Shown one piece after another: positions 5,192 to 13,554 of a stretch of DNA of 20,077 nt. The stretch covers positions 1 to 20,077 of the forward strand of contig JBBSTY010000075.1 in NCBI GenBank assembly GCA_038235385.1, written 5' to 3'. Source of the stretch: JBBSTY01 sp038235385 (GTDB lineage: Bacteria > Actinomycetota > Acidimicrobiia > Acidimicrobiales > Acidimicrobilacustridaceae). A program made the translations under genes and the position numbers. The number at the start of each line of letters is the position of its first letter. Positions within the stretch are counted from its first letter, which is position 1. Under the pieces are notes generated by a model. The model ran no database searches. It was not told the origin of the DNA and saw nothing but the letters and a program-made list of their open reading frames with translations.

Positions 5192-6622
5192 ATGAACGAT
5201 CACTTCCCCGATGAGCACGACCTCCAGCCGACGCTGCACCTGACCCCCGTCGAGCGGCGAGCCCACGGGAAGGCGACCCGGGGCTCGGTGCCCCGCTCGA
5301 GTCACGGTCCGCTCGACATCGGACCGTCACGGCGCGATCCCCTCGAGCTGCTGGCGAGCCAGGAGGCGTCACGGGTGCCCGAGCTGATCCCCATCCGATA
5401 CGGGCGGATGATGGTGTCGCCGTTCACCTTCTACCGCGGTGGCGCGCTGATCATGGCAGCCGACCTCGCCGACGGACCTCGCACCGGCCTCACCGTCCAG
5501 CTCTGCGGCGACGCGCACCTGTCGAACTTCGGCATGTTCGCGTCGCCCGAGCGTCGGCTCGTCTTCGACCTCAACGACTTCGACGAGACCCTCCCCGGCC
5601 CGTTCGAGTGGGACGTCAAGCGCCTCGCCGCGAGCTTCGAGGTGGCGGCTCGCGATCGATCGTTCACGACCAAGGAACGTCGAGCGGTGGTTCTCCGGGT
5701 CGTCGAGACCTACCGCACGGCGATGGCCGGGTTCGCCGCCATGGACAACCTCGACGTCTGGTACGCACACCTCGACGTCGACGACCAGCTCGAGGCGCTC
5801 AGCGGCCGCGTCGTTGCCAGCCGGCGCAAGCAGCTCGACAAGACGATCGCCAAGGCGAGGCGACGCGACAACCTGCAAGCCTTCGAGAAGCTGACCGCCA
5901 TGGTTGACGGCGAACGCCGGCTCATGAGCGACCCGCCGCTGCTGGTGCCGGTCGAGGAGTTGGCCGACGCCGATCGGGCGGCGTCGCTGACCGACGAGCT
6001 CGACGGCCTGATCCGACGGTACCGGTCCACCCTGAGCAGCGATCGACGCCACCTCCTCGAGCAGTTCGAACTGATCCAGGTGGCACGCAAGGTCGTCGGC
6101 GTCGGCAGCGTCGGAACCCGCGCGTACGTGATCCTGCTGCGCGGCAAGGACGACGGGGACCCGTTGTTGCTCCAGGCCAAGGAGGCACAGCGGTCGGTGC
6201 TCGAGGACTACGCAGGTCACTCCGTCTATGCCAACGCCGGCCAACGGGTCGTCGCCGGCCAACGGCTGATGCAGGCGGCGTCGGACATCTTCCTCGGGTG
6301 GGAGCACGTCGAATCGGGTCTCGACGGGCAGCCGCGCGACTTCTACCTCCGCCAACTGCGCGACTGGAAGGGTTCGGTGGTGATCGAGAACCTGGACCCA
6401 CCCGCACTCACCGTGTACGCCGAGCTGTGCGGGTGGACGCTGGCCCGCGCCCACGCCCGTTCCGGCGACCGCATCGCCATCTCCGCCTACCTGGGCTCCG
6501 GTGACATCTTCGACCGTGCCATCGCCGACTTCGCGTCCGCCTACGCCGATGTCAACGAGCGGGACTACGCGTCGCTCGCGGCCGCGGTGGCCGACGGCCG
6601 GATCGCGACCGCTCCGGGTTGA
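5192..6622 (+). CDS. DUF2252 family protein (kinase-like fold)
   Basis: This is a 476-aa protein from ATG 5192, which has AGGAG 12 nt upstream. Longer in-frame starts exist, but their extension is Arg-rich and lacks family features. Hallmarks of DUF2252 are present: RYGRMMVSPFTFYRGGA at 69-85, LCGDAHLSNFGMFASP at 104-119 and FDLNDFDETLPGPFEWDVKR at 125-144. GDxHxxN followed by DFD mirrors the catalytic and metal-binding motifs of aminoglycoside-phosphotransferase-like kinases, so it probably binds a nucleotide; the substrate is unknown. VIENLDP near residue 400 and RDYASLAAAVADGRI at the C-terminus are also family-like. Length is typical. It ends 20 nt from the convergent GH3 gene. Confidence 0.9.
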   Translation: MNDHFPDEHDLQPTLHLTPVERRAHGKATRGSVPRSSHGPLDIGPSRRDPLELLASQEASRVPELIPIRYGRMMVSPFTFYRGGALIMAADLADGPRTGLTVQLCGDAHLSNFGMFASPERRLVFDLNDFDETLPGPFEWDVKRLAASFEVAARDRSFTTKERRAVVLRVVETYRTAMAGFAAMDNLDVWYAHLDVDDQLEALSGRVVASRRKQLDKTIAKARRRDNLQAFEKLTAMVDGERRLMSDPPLLVPVEELADADRAASLTDELDGLIRRYRSTLSSDRRHLLEQFELIQVARKVVGVGSVGTRAYVILLRGKDDGDPLLLQAKEAQRSVLEDYAGHSVYANAGQRVVAGQRLMQAASDIFLGWEHVESGLDGQPRDFYLRQLRDWKGSVVIENLDPPALTVYAELCGWTLARAHARSGDRIAISAYLGSGDIFDRAIADFASAYADVNERDYASLAAAVADGRIATAPG

Positions 6623-6640
6623 CGCGCTGACAACAGTGCA

Positions 6641-6658
6641 CCTCACCCGTAGGTGAGG
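6641..6658. terminator. Small hairpin between convergent DUF2252 and GH3 genes
   Basis: CCTCAC-CCGTAG-GTGAGG, a 6-bp stem containing the TGA stop of the GH3 gene on the minus strand. It is the only structure in the 20-nt gap, so it may end both transcripts. It is short, hence low confidence. Confidence 0.3.
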
Positions 6659-8463
6659 CCGAACCCGAACGGGAACGTCGCCTCGACGCCCAGGTGGTCG
6701 AGCAGCTTCTGGCCGTGGAGCAGCCCGTACTCGATCGTCGTCGCGTCGCGGTCGAACGGCGGGAGGTGGTCCTCGCTCGTCGGGATGGCGAACGGGAGGC
6801 GGCCCGTGGGGGCTTCGACGCCGAGCACGATGTCGGCGAACGCGTGCCCGCCCTCCATCCCCGGGTACCAGAGCATGACGATGCCGGGCACGACCGCGTG
6901 CCACGACTCCATGAGCACGGCGCTGCCCGCCATGATCGCCACGACGACCTTGCCGTGCGCACCGCCCAGCGCGGCGATGAGGTCCTCGTCGTGGGGCCGC
7001 AGGGTGAGCGACCGCCGGTCGCCGCCCTGACCGATGCCTCCGGAACCCGACTGGCGCCCCCGGGCGATCGCCTCGGCGAGCTCCTCGGCCAGCTCGGGAG
7101 GCAGGGGCGGGAACAGTGCGGCGATCTCCGGTGGCGTTGCGAGTCCGACGTTCTCTCCTTCGTCCTCGTGGGTGTACCCCACCACCAGCACCACGCAATC
7201 GACGGGCTCGTCCTCGGAGGCGACGAGCCGCGCCGCCCGCTCGATGTCGCTTCCGTCGTCGTGCACCACCTCGACACCGGCCGGTTCCAGCGCAGCGCGC
7301 AGGCCGTCCAGGGGGGTGATGACGTACGGAGGGCGCACCGCGCTCGATCCGTGGTCGCCGGTGTTGGGCACCGCCGCCAACCGCCCGACGACGGCCACCC
7401 GTCGGAGCGATGTGGTGTCGAAGGGGAGGACCGGCGCGCCGTCGACGACCTCGTTGCGCAGGAGCACGATCGAACGGGTGGCGACCTCGCGTGCGAGCGC
7501 CCGATGGGCGGCGCAGCCCACCACCTCGGGACCGTACGCCGCCGGGTCGTCGGCTCCCACGTCGGCGAACCGGAGCTGCTCACGCAGCAGTCGGATGACC
7601 GCGTCGTCGATGCGCTCGGGCGAGACCTCGCCGCGCTCGACGGCTCCCGCCAGGAACTGGTCGTTGATCATCCGGAACGGCATCTCCAGGTCGAGGCCGG
7701 CGTTGACCGCTGCTGCGCTGTCGCGCACGCCGAACACGAAGTCGGACATCACGAACCCCTCGAACCCCCAGCGCTCCTTGAGGATGTCGGTGAGGAGCAC
7801 CCGGTTCTGGCCGCACCACTCGCCGTTGACCGCGTTGTACGCCGACATCACCGACGAGACGCCCTCGCGCACGATGCGCTCGAAGTGGGGGAGGTACACC
7901 TCGTCGAGGACCTCGTCGGTGGCGCGCACATCGACCTGGAAGCGGGCGTCCTCCATGGAGTTGAGGGCGAAGTGCTTGACGCACGCCATCACGTGGCGCT
8001 GCACGCCGCGCACGAGCGCGGCACCCATCTCGCCGACGTGGTCGGGATCCTCTCCGTAGGTCTCCTGGGCCCGCCCCCACGCCGGGTGCCGCAGGAGGTT
8101 CACGCACACGCCGGCGAAGAGGTTCGCCCCCTGTGCCCGGGCCTCACGCCCGATGGCGTCACCGACGCGCTCCTCGAGATCGGGATCGAACGTGGCACCG
8201 CGGGCCATCGCCACGGGGAAGCACGTCGATGCCCCGACGGTGACGCCCCGGGGGCCATCGGTGAAGCGGATCCCGTCGATGCCGAGCCGTGGCACCGCTC
8301 CGGCGACGTACGGGGTGCGGTTGTACCCGTCGCCGATCATCTCGATGAGCCCGGGCCAGAACGCCCGGTCGCCCGACAGCATCGAGAGCTTCTCGTCGGG
8401 GGTCAGCGCGTCGAGCAGCTCGCGCGCCCGCTCCTCGTTCTCGGTCGTCCGTTCGCCGGCCAT
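6643..8463 (-). CDS. Glycoside hydrolase family 3 beta-glucosidase
   Basis: This is a 606-aa protein with both GH3 catalytic domains. The (alpha/beta)8 domain carries GIRFTDGPRGV (64-74), NLLRHPAWGRAQETYGEDP (122-140), VKHFALNSMED (162-172), MSAYNAVNG (206-214) and VMSDFVFGVRDSAAAVNAGLDLEMP (238-262), with D241 as the nucleophile. The second domain (~305-606) holds VLVVGYTHEDEGEN (~425-438), where the acid/base glutamate is expected, and TGRLPFAIP near the end. It stops at FPFGFGLTYG, so the C-terminal fibronectin-III domain of many beta-glucosidases is absent. There is no signal peptide, implying a cytoplasmic enzyme acting on imported beta-glycosides or a glycosylated metabolite. It is third in a leftward cluster, 51 nt after the reductase gene. 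Exact sugar specificity cannot be read from sequence. Confidence 0.93.
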   Translation of the reverse strand: MAGERTTENEERARELLDALTPDEKLSMLSGDRAFWPGLIEMIGDGYNRTPYVAGAVPRLGIDGIRFTDGPRGVTVGASTCFPVAMARGATFDPDLEERVGDAIGREARAQGANLFAGVCVNLLRHPAWGRAQETYGEDPDHVGEMGAALVRGVQRHVMACVKHFALNSMEDARFQVDVRATDEVLDEVYLPHFERIVREGVSSVMSAYNAVNGEWCGQNRVLLTDILKERWGFEGFVMSDFVFGVRDSAAAVNAGLDLEMPFRMINDQFLAGAVERGEVSPERIDDAVIRLLREQLRFADVGADDPAAYGPEVVGCAAHRALAREVATRSIVLLRNEVVDGAPVLPFDTTSLRRVAVVGRLAAVPNTGDHGSSAVRPPYVITPLDGLRAALEPAGVEVVHDDGSDIERAARLVASEDEPVDCVVLVVGYTHEDEGENVGLATPPEIAALFPPLPPELAEELAEAIARGRQSGSGGIGQGGDRRSLTLRPHDEDLIAALGGAHGKVVVAIMAGSAVLMESWHAVVPGIVMLWYPGMEGGHAFADIVLGVEAPTGRLPFAIPTSEDHLPPFDRDATTIEYGLLHGQKLLDHLGVEATFPFGFGLTYG

Positions 8464-8514
8464 GGCGCCGATGGTGCCACGAGCGGGCCGTCGCCCGCCG
8501 CGCGGCGTGTCGGA

Positions 8515-9732
8515 TCAGGCGGCGGCGCGGGTGCGACGGAGCAGCGGGTCGCCGATCTCGAGCACCCGGTCGGCCACGCGCAGGACGCTGCCGGCCGCTC
8601 CGGGGGTGTCGCTGTCGATGAGGTTGCCCATCACGGCCAGGGTGATCTCGGCCGCCGTCTGGGTACCGACCGCCACGCGGAGGCCGGTGCGCAGGAGCCA
8701 GGGGTGGCCGATGAGGAAGCTGAAGCGACGGCCCGTTCGCAGGAAGGCGTCGAAGCGCTGCCCGACCTCGGCGTCGTAGGTCTCCGGCGCGGTGGCCGGG
8801 TCGGCGATGAACCGGTCGACCGCCAGCATGCCGCTCTCGAGCCCGTAGTCGATGCCCTCGCCGTTCATCGGGTTGATGAACCCGGCGGCGTCGCCCACCG
8901 CCACCCAGCCGGGGCCGTGGCGGCGCAGGCTGCTCATCGGCAGTCGCCACGCCTTGGGCTTGTCGAGGAACGGGCCGAGCGACCACTCCTCGCGCACCTG
9001 CGCGGCGTACTGGTCGATCAGCGTGTTGAGGTTGAGCTTCTTGAAGCCCTTCATCGTGCTCAGAGCACCGACGCCGATGTTGACCGTGCCGTCGCCGGCG
9101 GGGAACATCCAGCCGTAGCCGGGCACCGGCGTCGCGTGCTCGTCACGCAGCGACAGGCACGCTTCGAGGTGGCGGTCGCGGTGGCGCGGAGTCTCGGCGT
9201 AGGCCCGGATCGCCAGTCCGAACGGCTCGTCGGGGTCGCGCACGGCGCCGAGCATGGCGGCCGACGGGCCCTGCGCCCCCGCTGCCAGGATGGTGAGGGG
9301 CGCGGTGAACGTCTCGCCGTCGGCGACCACGCCGGTCACCCGGCCGTGCTCGATCACGGGGAGCGCCTCCGTGTCGAAGCGGACCTCGGCGCCCGCGCCG
9401 ATCGCCGCGTCGATGAGGTGGGCGTCGAACGTGCGTCGCGGCCACACCGCCCCGTGGTCGGGGAACCGCCCGGGCGTGGACCACGAGAGCTCCCGGCGCT
9501 GCGAGCCGGCGATCATGCGCAGCCCGTCGATGCGGTGGGCCGGCGTGAGGTCGATCTTGAGGTCCTCGAGCGCCGCCACCGCCCGCGGCGTGAGCCCGTC
9601 GCCGCACACCTTGTCCCGACCGTGGGGACCCTTCTCGAACACCACGACCCGGATGCCGGCCAACGCCGCGCGGATCGCCGCAGCCGCCCCGGCCGGGCCA
9701 CCTCCGATGACGAGGACATCCGCTGCGGTCAT
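8515..9732 (-). CDS. Geranylgeranyl reductase family FAD-dependent oxidoreductase
   Basis: This is a 405-aa protein from ATG 9732; an upstream start at 9798 adds 22 residues before the FAD motif and is unlikely. VLVIGGGPAGAAAAIRAALAG (6-26) is the dinucleotide-binding fold. KVCGDGLTPRAVAALEDL (41-58) is the family signature, and WVAVGDAAGFINPMNGEGIDYGLES is the second FAD-binding fingerprint. These define the geranylgeranyl reductase/PHBH-type flavoproteins that reduce isoprenoid double bonds, in menaquinone (MenJ-like), polyprenols or archaeal-type lipids. In an actinobacterium, menaquinone or another polyprenyl side chain is the likeliest substrate, but that is inference. It lies 75 nt after the methyltransferase gene and 51 nt before the GH3 gene, all leftward. 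No obvious ribosome binding site precedes the start. Confidence 0.88.
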   Translation of the reverse strand: MTAADVLVIGGGPAGAAAAIRAALAGIRVVVFEKGPHGRDKVCGDGLTPRAVAALEDLKIDLTPAHRIDGLRMIAGSQRRELSWSTPGRFPDHGAVWPRRTFDAHLIDAAIGAGAEVRFDTEALPVIEHGRVTGVVADGETFTAPLTILAAGAQGPSAAMLGAVRDPDEPFGLAIRAYAETPRHRDRHLEACLSLRDEHATPVPGYGWMFPAGDGTVNIGVGALSTMKGFKKLNLNTLIDQYAAQVREEWSLGPFLDKPKAWRLPMSSLRRHGPGWVAVGDAAGFINPMNGEGIDYGLESGMLAVDRFIADPATAPETYDAEVGQRFDAFLRTGRRFSFLIGHPWLLRTGLRVAVGTQTAAEITLAVMGNLIDSDTPGAAGSVLRVADRVLEIGDPLLRRTRAAA

Positions 9733-9807
9733 GGCACCACTGTGCCACCAGAGCCCCACCGATCCGAACCCGGGCGGCCACCGGACCGGCGCTCGCACCG
9801 CGCTCGG

Positions 9808-10917
9808 TCAGGGGCGGACCTCGTAGTAGAGGTTGGCCGGGTCGTCGAAGTCATGGGCCTGGAAGCGGGTGAAGCCGGCCGAGCGACAGAGCTCCTCCAT
9901 GGCCCCGGGTGGGAGGCCGAGGGTGCCGTACCCGGCGCCGCCCGGCGTGCTCGTCGCCGACGCCAGGCAGCCCTCCACCGAGAAGCCGTACATCATGGCC
10001 AGCATCGGGTTCTTGCGGTTGGCCTCGAACGTGTCGCCACAGCGGATGTCCTTGATGAGCCACGTCCCGTCCGGTTGGATCGCCTGGCGGATGGCCGACG
10101 CCACGCCTGCCGGATCGGTCATGTCGTGGAGGCAGTCGAAGGTGAGCACCAGGTCGAACGTCGGGTCGGCCGGTAGCGACGAACCGTCGACGAGGTGGAA
10201 GGTGACACGCTCATCCGCCGTGCGCGCACCGGGGAGATCGGTGTCGGCGAGGTTGGCCCGACCCCGGACGATGGCGTGTCGTGAGCTGTCGTAGCCGTGG
10301 AACTGGGCGTCGGGGTAGCGGGCGGCCATCGCCAGCAGCGCCACCCCCGAACCGCACCCGATGTCGGCGACGACGGCGCCGCGCTCGAGCTTGTCGCTCA
10401 CCCCGTCGAGTGCGGGGATGATCGTCGGGACCAGCGCCAGGCGGACCCAGGGGCCGAGTGACTGCTCGGTCTGGTGGGCGGCGTTGGGCCCCCGTTCGTC
10501 GTAGCTGAGGCCGACGCCCGTGCGGAACGACTCGATCATGCGCTCGACGATCTCGGGCGAGGGTGGCGGCGCGGTGAAGGCACCGGCGGCGTAGGCGAGG
10601 CTCGACCGGTTGTCGGCCAGCACGGCCGAGCCGACCGGCGTGAGCTCGAAGGTCCCGGCATCGTGGACAAGCAGACCGGCGGCCGCCTGTCCGAACAGCC
10701 ACTCGCGCAACCACCGCTCGTCGAGCCCGGTCCGATCCGCGAGCTCGATCGAGGTCACCGGCCCGAGGCCGGTCAAGGTGCGGTACAGGTCGAGGCGTTG
10801 ACCGATGTGGATCATCAGCGACACCACCTCGCCCTGCTTGAAGTTCCAGACCGAGAACGCGAGGAGCGCGACCTCGTCGGGGTCGGGTCGATCCGTCTCG
10901 GCGTTCTCGTCGGGCAC
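9808..10917 (-). CDS. Winged-helix plus class I SAM methyltransferase
   Basis: This is a 369-aa protein. The start is GTG 10917, supported by GGAGGAGG 6 nt upstream. Residues ~15-105 form a winged-helix-like dimerisation domain (IELADRTGLDERWLREWLFGQAAAG). Residues ~180-320 form a Rossmann methyltransferase: AVVADIGCGSGVALLAMAAR (181-200) is motif I, FHGYDSSRHAI motif II, and FDLVLTFDCLHDMTDP motif IV. The layout matches the mycobacterial Rv2258c-type proteins and O-methyltransferases with an N-terminal wHTH. The substrate is unknown. It is the first gene of a leftward cluster with a geranylgeranyl-reductase-type enzyme, so an isoprenoid quinone or polyprenyl-derived acceptor is conceivable. 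A perfect hairpin overlaps the ribosome binding region. It is divergent from the F420-type oxidoreductase. Confidence 0.88.
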   Translation of the reverse strand: MPDENAETDRPDPDEVALLAFSVWNFKQGEVVSLMIHIGQRLDLYRTLTGLGPVTSIELADRTGLDERWLREWLFGQAAAGLLVHDAGTFELTPVGSAVLADNRSSLAYAAGAFTAPPPSPEIVERMIESFRTGVGLSYDERGPNAAHQTEQSLGPWVRLALVPTIIPALDGVSDKLERGAVVADIGCGSGVALLAMAARYPDAQFHGYDSSRHAIVRGRANLADTDLPGARTADERVTFHLVDGSSLPADPTFDLVLTFDCLHDMTDPAGVASAIRQAIQPDGTWLIKDIRCGDTFEANRKNPMLAMMYGFSVEGCLASATSTPGGAGYGTLGLPPGAMEELCRSAGFTRFQAHDFDDPANLYYEVRP

Positions 10918-10930
10918 GTCGGGTCCTCCT

Positions 10931-10947
10931 CCGGGACGTCGTCCCGG
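10931..10947 (-). promoter_or_regulatory. Hairpin overlapping the methyltransferase ribosome binding site
   Basis: A perfect 7-bp inverted repeat, CCGGGAC-GTC-GTCCCGG. On the minus strand its last bases run directly into GGAGGAGG, so folding would partly mask the ribosome binding site. It could equally be a dimeric operator. No riboswitch class is recognised. Confidence 0.4.
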
Positions 10948-11052
10948 CCGTCGATCGGTACCCCTTTGTACTGTGCCGACGCGTCAGGTACCGGCGCGCA
11001 CCGGCCGGACACCGTCGTATCGTCGGTCGGATCCAGGCAGCGAGGAGCCACG

Positions 11053-11925
11053 ATGCGGTTTGCCATCAGCACGGCGTTCACCGATCCGACCGAGGTCATC
11101 ACCCTGGCGCAGGCGGCCGACGAGCTCGGCTACCACGCCCTCTCGGTGCCCGATCACGTCGTGAACCTCGAGACCCTGCGCACCCCGTATCCGTACACCA
11201 GCGATGGCGAGCGGCGGTGGCCGCCCTTCACCCCCTGGCTCGATCCGTGGGTGACCATCGGCGCCATGGCGGCGGTCACCCGGCGGCTCCGCTTCTTCAC
11301 CGGCGTGTACGTGCTGCCCATGCGAAACCCGCTCGTCGTGGCCAAGGCGGTGGGCACGGCTGCCGTGCTCTCGGGCAACCGCGTGGCGCTCGGCATCGGC
11401 GTCGGGTGGTGCGAGGAGGAGTTCGAGCTCCTCGCCCAACCGTTCGCCGGCCGGGGTGCGCGCACCGACGAGATGCTCGAGCTGCTGGCGGCGCTCTGGG
11501 AACCCGGCTGGGTCGAGCACCACGGTGCGGCTTACCAGGTGCCCCGGCTCGAGATGAGCCCGGTGCCCACCGAGGCGGTCCCGGTGTTCGTCGGCGGTAC
11601 CTCCGACGTCGCCCTCCGGCGAGCCGCCCGTCACGACGGCTGGATCTCGGACTACCTGACCATCGACGGCATCGCCGAGGTCCGTCGTCGGATCGACGAG
11701 CTCCGGGCCGAGAACGGCCGGGCCGACCTGCCGTTCTCGATGATCGCCTCGATCACCGACGCCGTGACCCCCGACGATTTCCGCCGGGCCGAGCAGTTGG
11801 GCGTCACCGACGTGCTCACCATGCCGTGGGCCTACTACTCGGGCTTCGACGCGGACCTGGACCAGAAGATCGACGGCATGACCCGCTACGTCCACGACAT
11901 CATCGAGCCGCTCGCCGGCTCGTGA
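11053..11925 (+). CDS. LLM class F420-dependent oxidoreductase
   Basis: This is a 290-aa protein from ATG 11053, with GAGGAG 5 nt upstream and a TATCGT -10-like hexamer at 11018-11023. The luciferase-like monooxygenase barrel is evident: MRFAISTAFTDP at the N-terminus, AQAADELGYHALSVPDHVV (19-37), RLRFFTGVYVLPMRNPLVVAKAVGT (78-102), RVALGIGVGWCEEEFELLAQPF (110-131) and VPVFVGGTSDVALRRAARHDGW near residue 190. GIGVGWxEEE and VPVxVGG are hallmarks of the TIGR03619-like F420 group. These enzymes transfer hydride between F420 and diverse substrates (steroids, quinones, xenobiotics); the substrate here is unknown. It is divergent from the methyltransferase and 29 nt before thrH, which has its own promoter. 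Confidence 0.9.
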   Translation: MRFAISTAFTDPTEVITLAQAADELGYHALSVPDHVVNLETLRTPYPYTSDGERRWPPFTPWLDPWVTIGAMAAVTRRLRFFTGVYVLPMRNPLVVAKAVGTAAVLSGNRVALGIGVGWCEEEFELLAQPFAGRGARTDEMLELLAALWEPGWVEHHGAAYQVPRLEMSPVPTEAVPVFVGGTSDVALRRAARHDGWISDYLTIDGIAEVRRRIDELRAENGRADLPFSMIASITDAVTPDDFRRAEQLGVTDVLTMPWAYYSGFDADLDQKIDGMTRYVHDIIEPLAGS

Positions 11926-11941
11926 CGCCGACGGCGTGCCG

Positions 11942-11947
11942 TACGAT
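11942..11947 (+). promoter_or_regulatory. -10 element for leaderless thrH
   Basis: TACGAT followed by 7 nt and the ATG of thrH. The expected transcription start coincides with the A of ATG, and there is no ribosome binding site, so a leaderless mRNA is predicted. Confidence 0.55.
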
Positions 11948-11954
11948 CGCCGCC

Positions 11955-12575
11955 ATGCCCACGCCGTCCCAGCAAGCGATCGTCACCCTCGACCTCGAAG
12001 GCGTCCTGGTCCCCGAGATCTGGGTGGCCGTGGCCGAGCAGACCGGCATCGACGCGCTCCGGCGCACCACGCGTGACGAGCCCGACTACGACGCCCTCAT
12101 GGCGTACCGACTCGAGATCCTGGCCGAGAACGGGCTCACCATGAGCCGCATCGAGCAGGTGATCGCCGGGCTCTCACCGCTCCCGGGGGCGGCGGACTTC
12201 CTCACCGAGCTCCGCGCCACGACCCAGGTCCTGCTCCTCTCGGACACGTTCGAGCAGTTCGCCCGACCGTTGATGGCGCAGCTCGGCTGGCCGACGATCT
12301 GGTGCCACCGCCTCGACATCGTCGACGACCGCATCGTCGGCTTCCGCCGTCGGATGCCCGACGCCAAGTTGGCAGCGGTCGAGGCGCTCCACGGTCTCAA
12401 CTTCCGCGTCATCGCCGCTGGGGACTCCTACAACGACACCTCGATGTTGCTCGGCGCCGACACGGGCTTCCTGTTCCACGCCCCCGAGAACGTCCGGGCG
12501 GAGTTCCCCGGCCTCGTCGCGCTCGACGAGTACGACGAGCTGCTCGAGGCCATCACCACCGCCCTCACCCCGTGA
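11955..12575 (+). CDS. thrH: Bifunctional phosphoserine phosphatase/homoserine phosphotransferase ThrH
   Basis: This is a 206-aa HAD-superfamily enzyme, the same length as Pseudomonas ThrH. Near-identical blocks include LDLEGVLVPEIW (12-23; D13 is the phospho-accepting nucleophile and E15 replaces the usual second Asp), ALRRTTRDEPDYDALM, LLLSDTFEQFARPLMAQLGWP (motif II Ser/Thr), VIAAGDSYNDTSML (motif IV) and FLFHAPENV. ThrH dephosphorylates phosphoserine and can pass the phosphate to homoserine, giving homoserine phosphate for threonine. Homoserine and ectoine both arise from aspartate semialdehyde, and the ectoine genes start 1.85 kb away. It is probably leaderless and converges with the SDR gene across 34 nt. 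Identification is strong from motif spacing; in vivo activity could be either reaction. Confidence 0.93.
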   Translation: MPTPSQQAIVTLDLEGVLVPEIWVAVAEQTGIDALRRTTRDEPDYDALMAYRLEILAENGLTMSRIEQVIAGLSPLPGAADFLTELRATTQVLLLSDTFEQFARPLMAQLGWPTIWCHRLDIVDDRIVGFRRRMPDAKLAAVEALHGLNFRVIAAGDSYNDTSMLLGADTGFLFHAPENVRAEFPGLVALDEYDELLEAITTALTP

Positions 12576-12609
12576 GGGCGCGCGTCGCCGGTCAGGGTCG
12601 GGTCGGCGG

Positions 12610-13491
12610 TCAGGGTTGGAAGGGTTCGCGACCCATCTGGTCGCGCACCGTCACCACCGGCGCGTTGGTCAGCGTGCGCCGCTGCCAGTTGGCGCCGTCG
12701 ACGACGAGGGTGTGCCCGGTGATGAACCGGGCGTAGGGCGACGCCAGGAACGTCGCCGCCCAGCCGAGCTCACGGACCCGGCCGACGCGCATCGCAGGTT
12801 GGCAGGCGTCCTTCTCGTCGGTGCGATCGAGGTTGCCCCGGATGTCGTCGGTCATGTCGTCGTGCGGGAACAGACCCGGGACCAGGCCGTTGACCTGGAT
12901 CCCGTAGGGCCCCCACTCGACGGCGAGGGTCTCGACCATGTTCTTCACGCCGGCCTTGGCCGCGGCGGAGTGGGCGAACCCGGGACCGCCCGTCCACGCG
13001 TAGGAGGCACCGATGTCGATGATCGAACCGGGGGTGCTTGCGGCGATGTGGCGCCGGCCGAACTCGCGTGAGCAGTAGAAGGTGCCGTTGAGGGTGATGT
13101 CGACGACGGTGCGCCACGCGTTCGGGCTCATGTCCTCGGCGGGCACGGGGAAGTTCGCCGCCGCGTTGTTCACCAGGATGTCGGGGAGCCCCAGCTCGGC
13201 CTCGACGGCGTCGAACGCCAGGGCGATCGATTCGGGCTCACGGATGTCGCAGGGCGTCGCGAACACCGTGGCGCCCACGGCGGCGGCGATCTCGGTGATC
13301 GCCTCCCGGCCGGCCTCGAGGTGGTCGGCCCGGCGACTGGCGATGGCGACCGATGCACCGAGCCGGGCGAACTCGGTGGCGATGGCCTTGCCCAACCCGG
13401 TGCCACCGCCGGTGACGAGCACGGTCTGGCCGGCGAACGTACCGGCGGGCAGGGCGGCCGATCCGAGCGGCGGCGGTTCGGGCAGTCCCAT
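12610..13491 (-). CDS. Short-chain dehydrogenase of the 2,4-dienoyl-CoA reductase type
   Basis: This is a 293-aa protein from ATG 13491, with AGAGGA about 8 nt upstream. VLVTGGGTGLGKAIATEFARLG (25-46) binds NADP, CDIRE (81-85) follows, and ILVNNAAANFPVPAEDMS (105-122) is the NNAG-like block. The usual YxxxK is absent. Instead GASYAWTGGPGFAHSAAAKAGV places Y164 and K179 fifteen residues apart, as in mitochondrial DECR1 (Y199/K214). That arrangement marks the dienoyl-CoA reductase branch, which removes conjugated double bonds during beta-oxidation of unsaturated fatty acids. It lies 63 nt downstream of, and in the same direction as, a crotonase gene. A role in acyl-CoA metabolism is therefore likely. 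The exact substrate is uncertain, and a peroxisomal-DECR2-like or unrelated enoyl reductase remains possible. Confidence 0.88.
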   Translation of the reverse strand: MGLPEPPPLGSAALPAGTFAGQTVLVTGGGTGLGKAIATEFARLGASVAIASRRADHLEAGREAITEIAAAVGATVFATPCDIREPESIALAFDAVEAELGLPDILVNNAAANFPVPAEDMSPNAWRTVVDITLNGTFYCSREFGRRHIAASTPGSIIDIGASYAWTGGPGFAHSAAAKAGVKNMVETLAVEWGPYGIQVNGLVPGLFPHDDMTDDIRGNLDRTDEKDACQPAMRVGRVRELGWAATFLASPYARFITGHTLVVDGANWQRRTLTNAPVVTVRDQMGREPFQP

Positions 13492-13554
13492 GATCGGTCC
13501 TCTCGGGTGGCGGTCGGCCAGGTGGGTCGTGACGGGGATCGTGACGAGGGTGCG

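Noticed and set aside
5369..7198. 609-codon minus-strand frame
   Set aside because: It runs across the DUF2252 gene in antisense and into the GH3 gene in the wrong frame, with no domain and extreme Arg/Gly content.
6694..10176. Uninterrupted plus-strand frame of 1160 codons
   Set aside because: It is antisense to the GH3, reductase and methyltransferase genes, whose motifs are unmistakable. The frame stays open because GC-rich third positions rarely create stops on the opposite strand; the product is low-complexity Arg/Gly/Val/His-rich.
10474..11925. Longer start for the F420-type oxidoreductase
   Set aside because: The extension is antisense to the methyltransferase; the ATG at 11053 has the ribosome binding site and the barrel's first strand.
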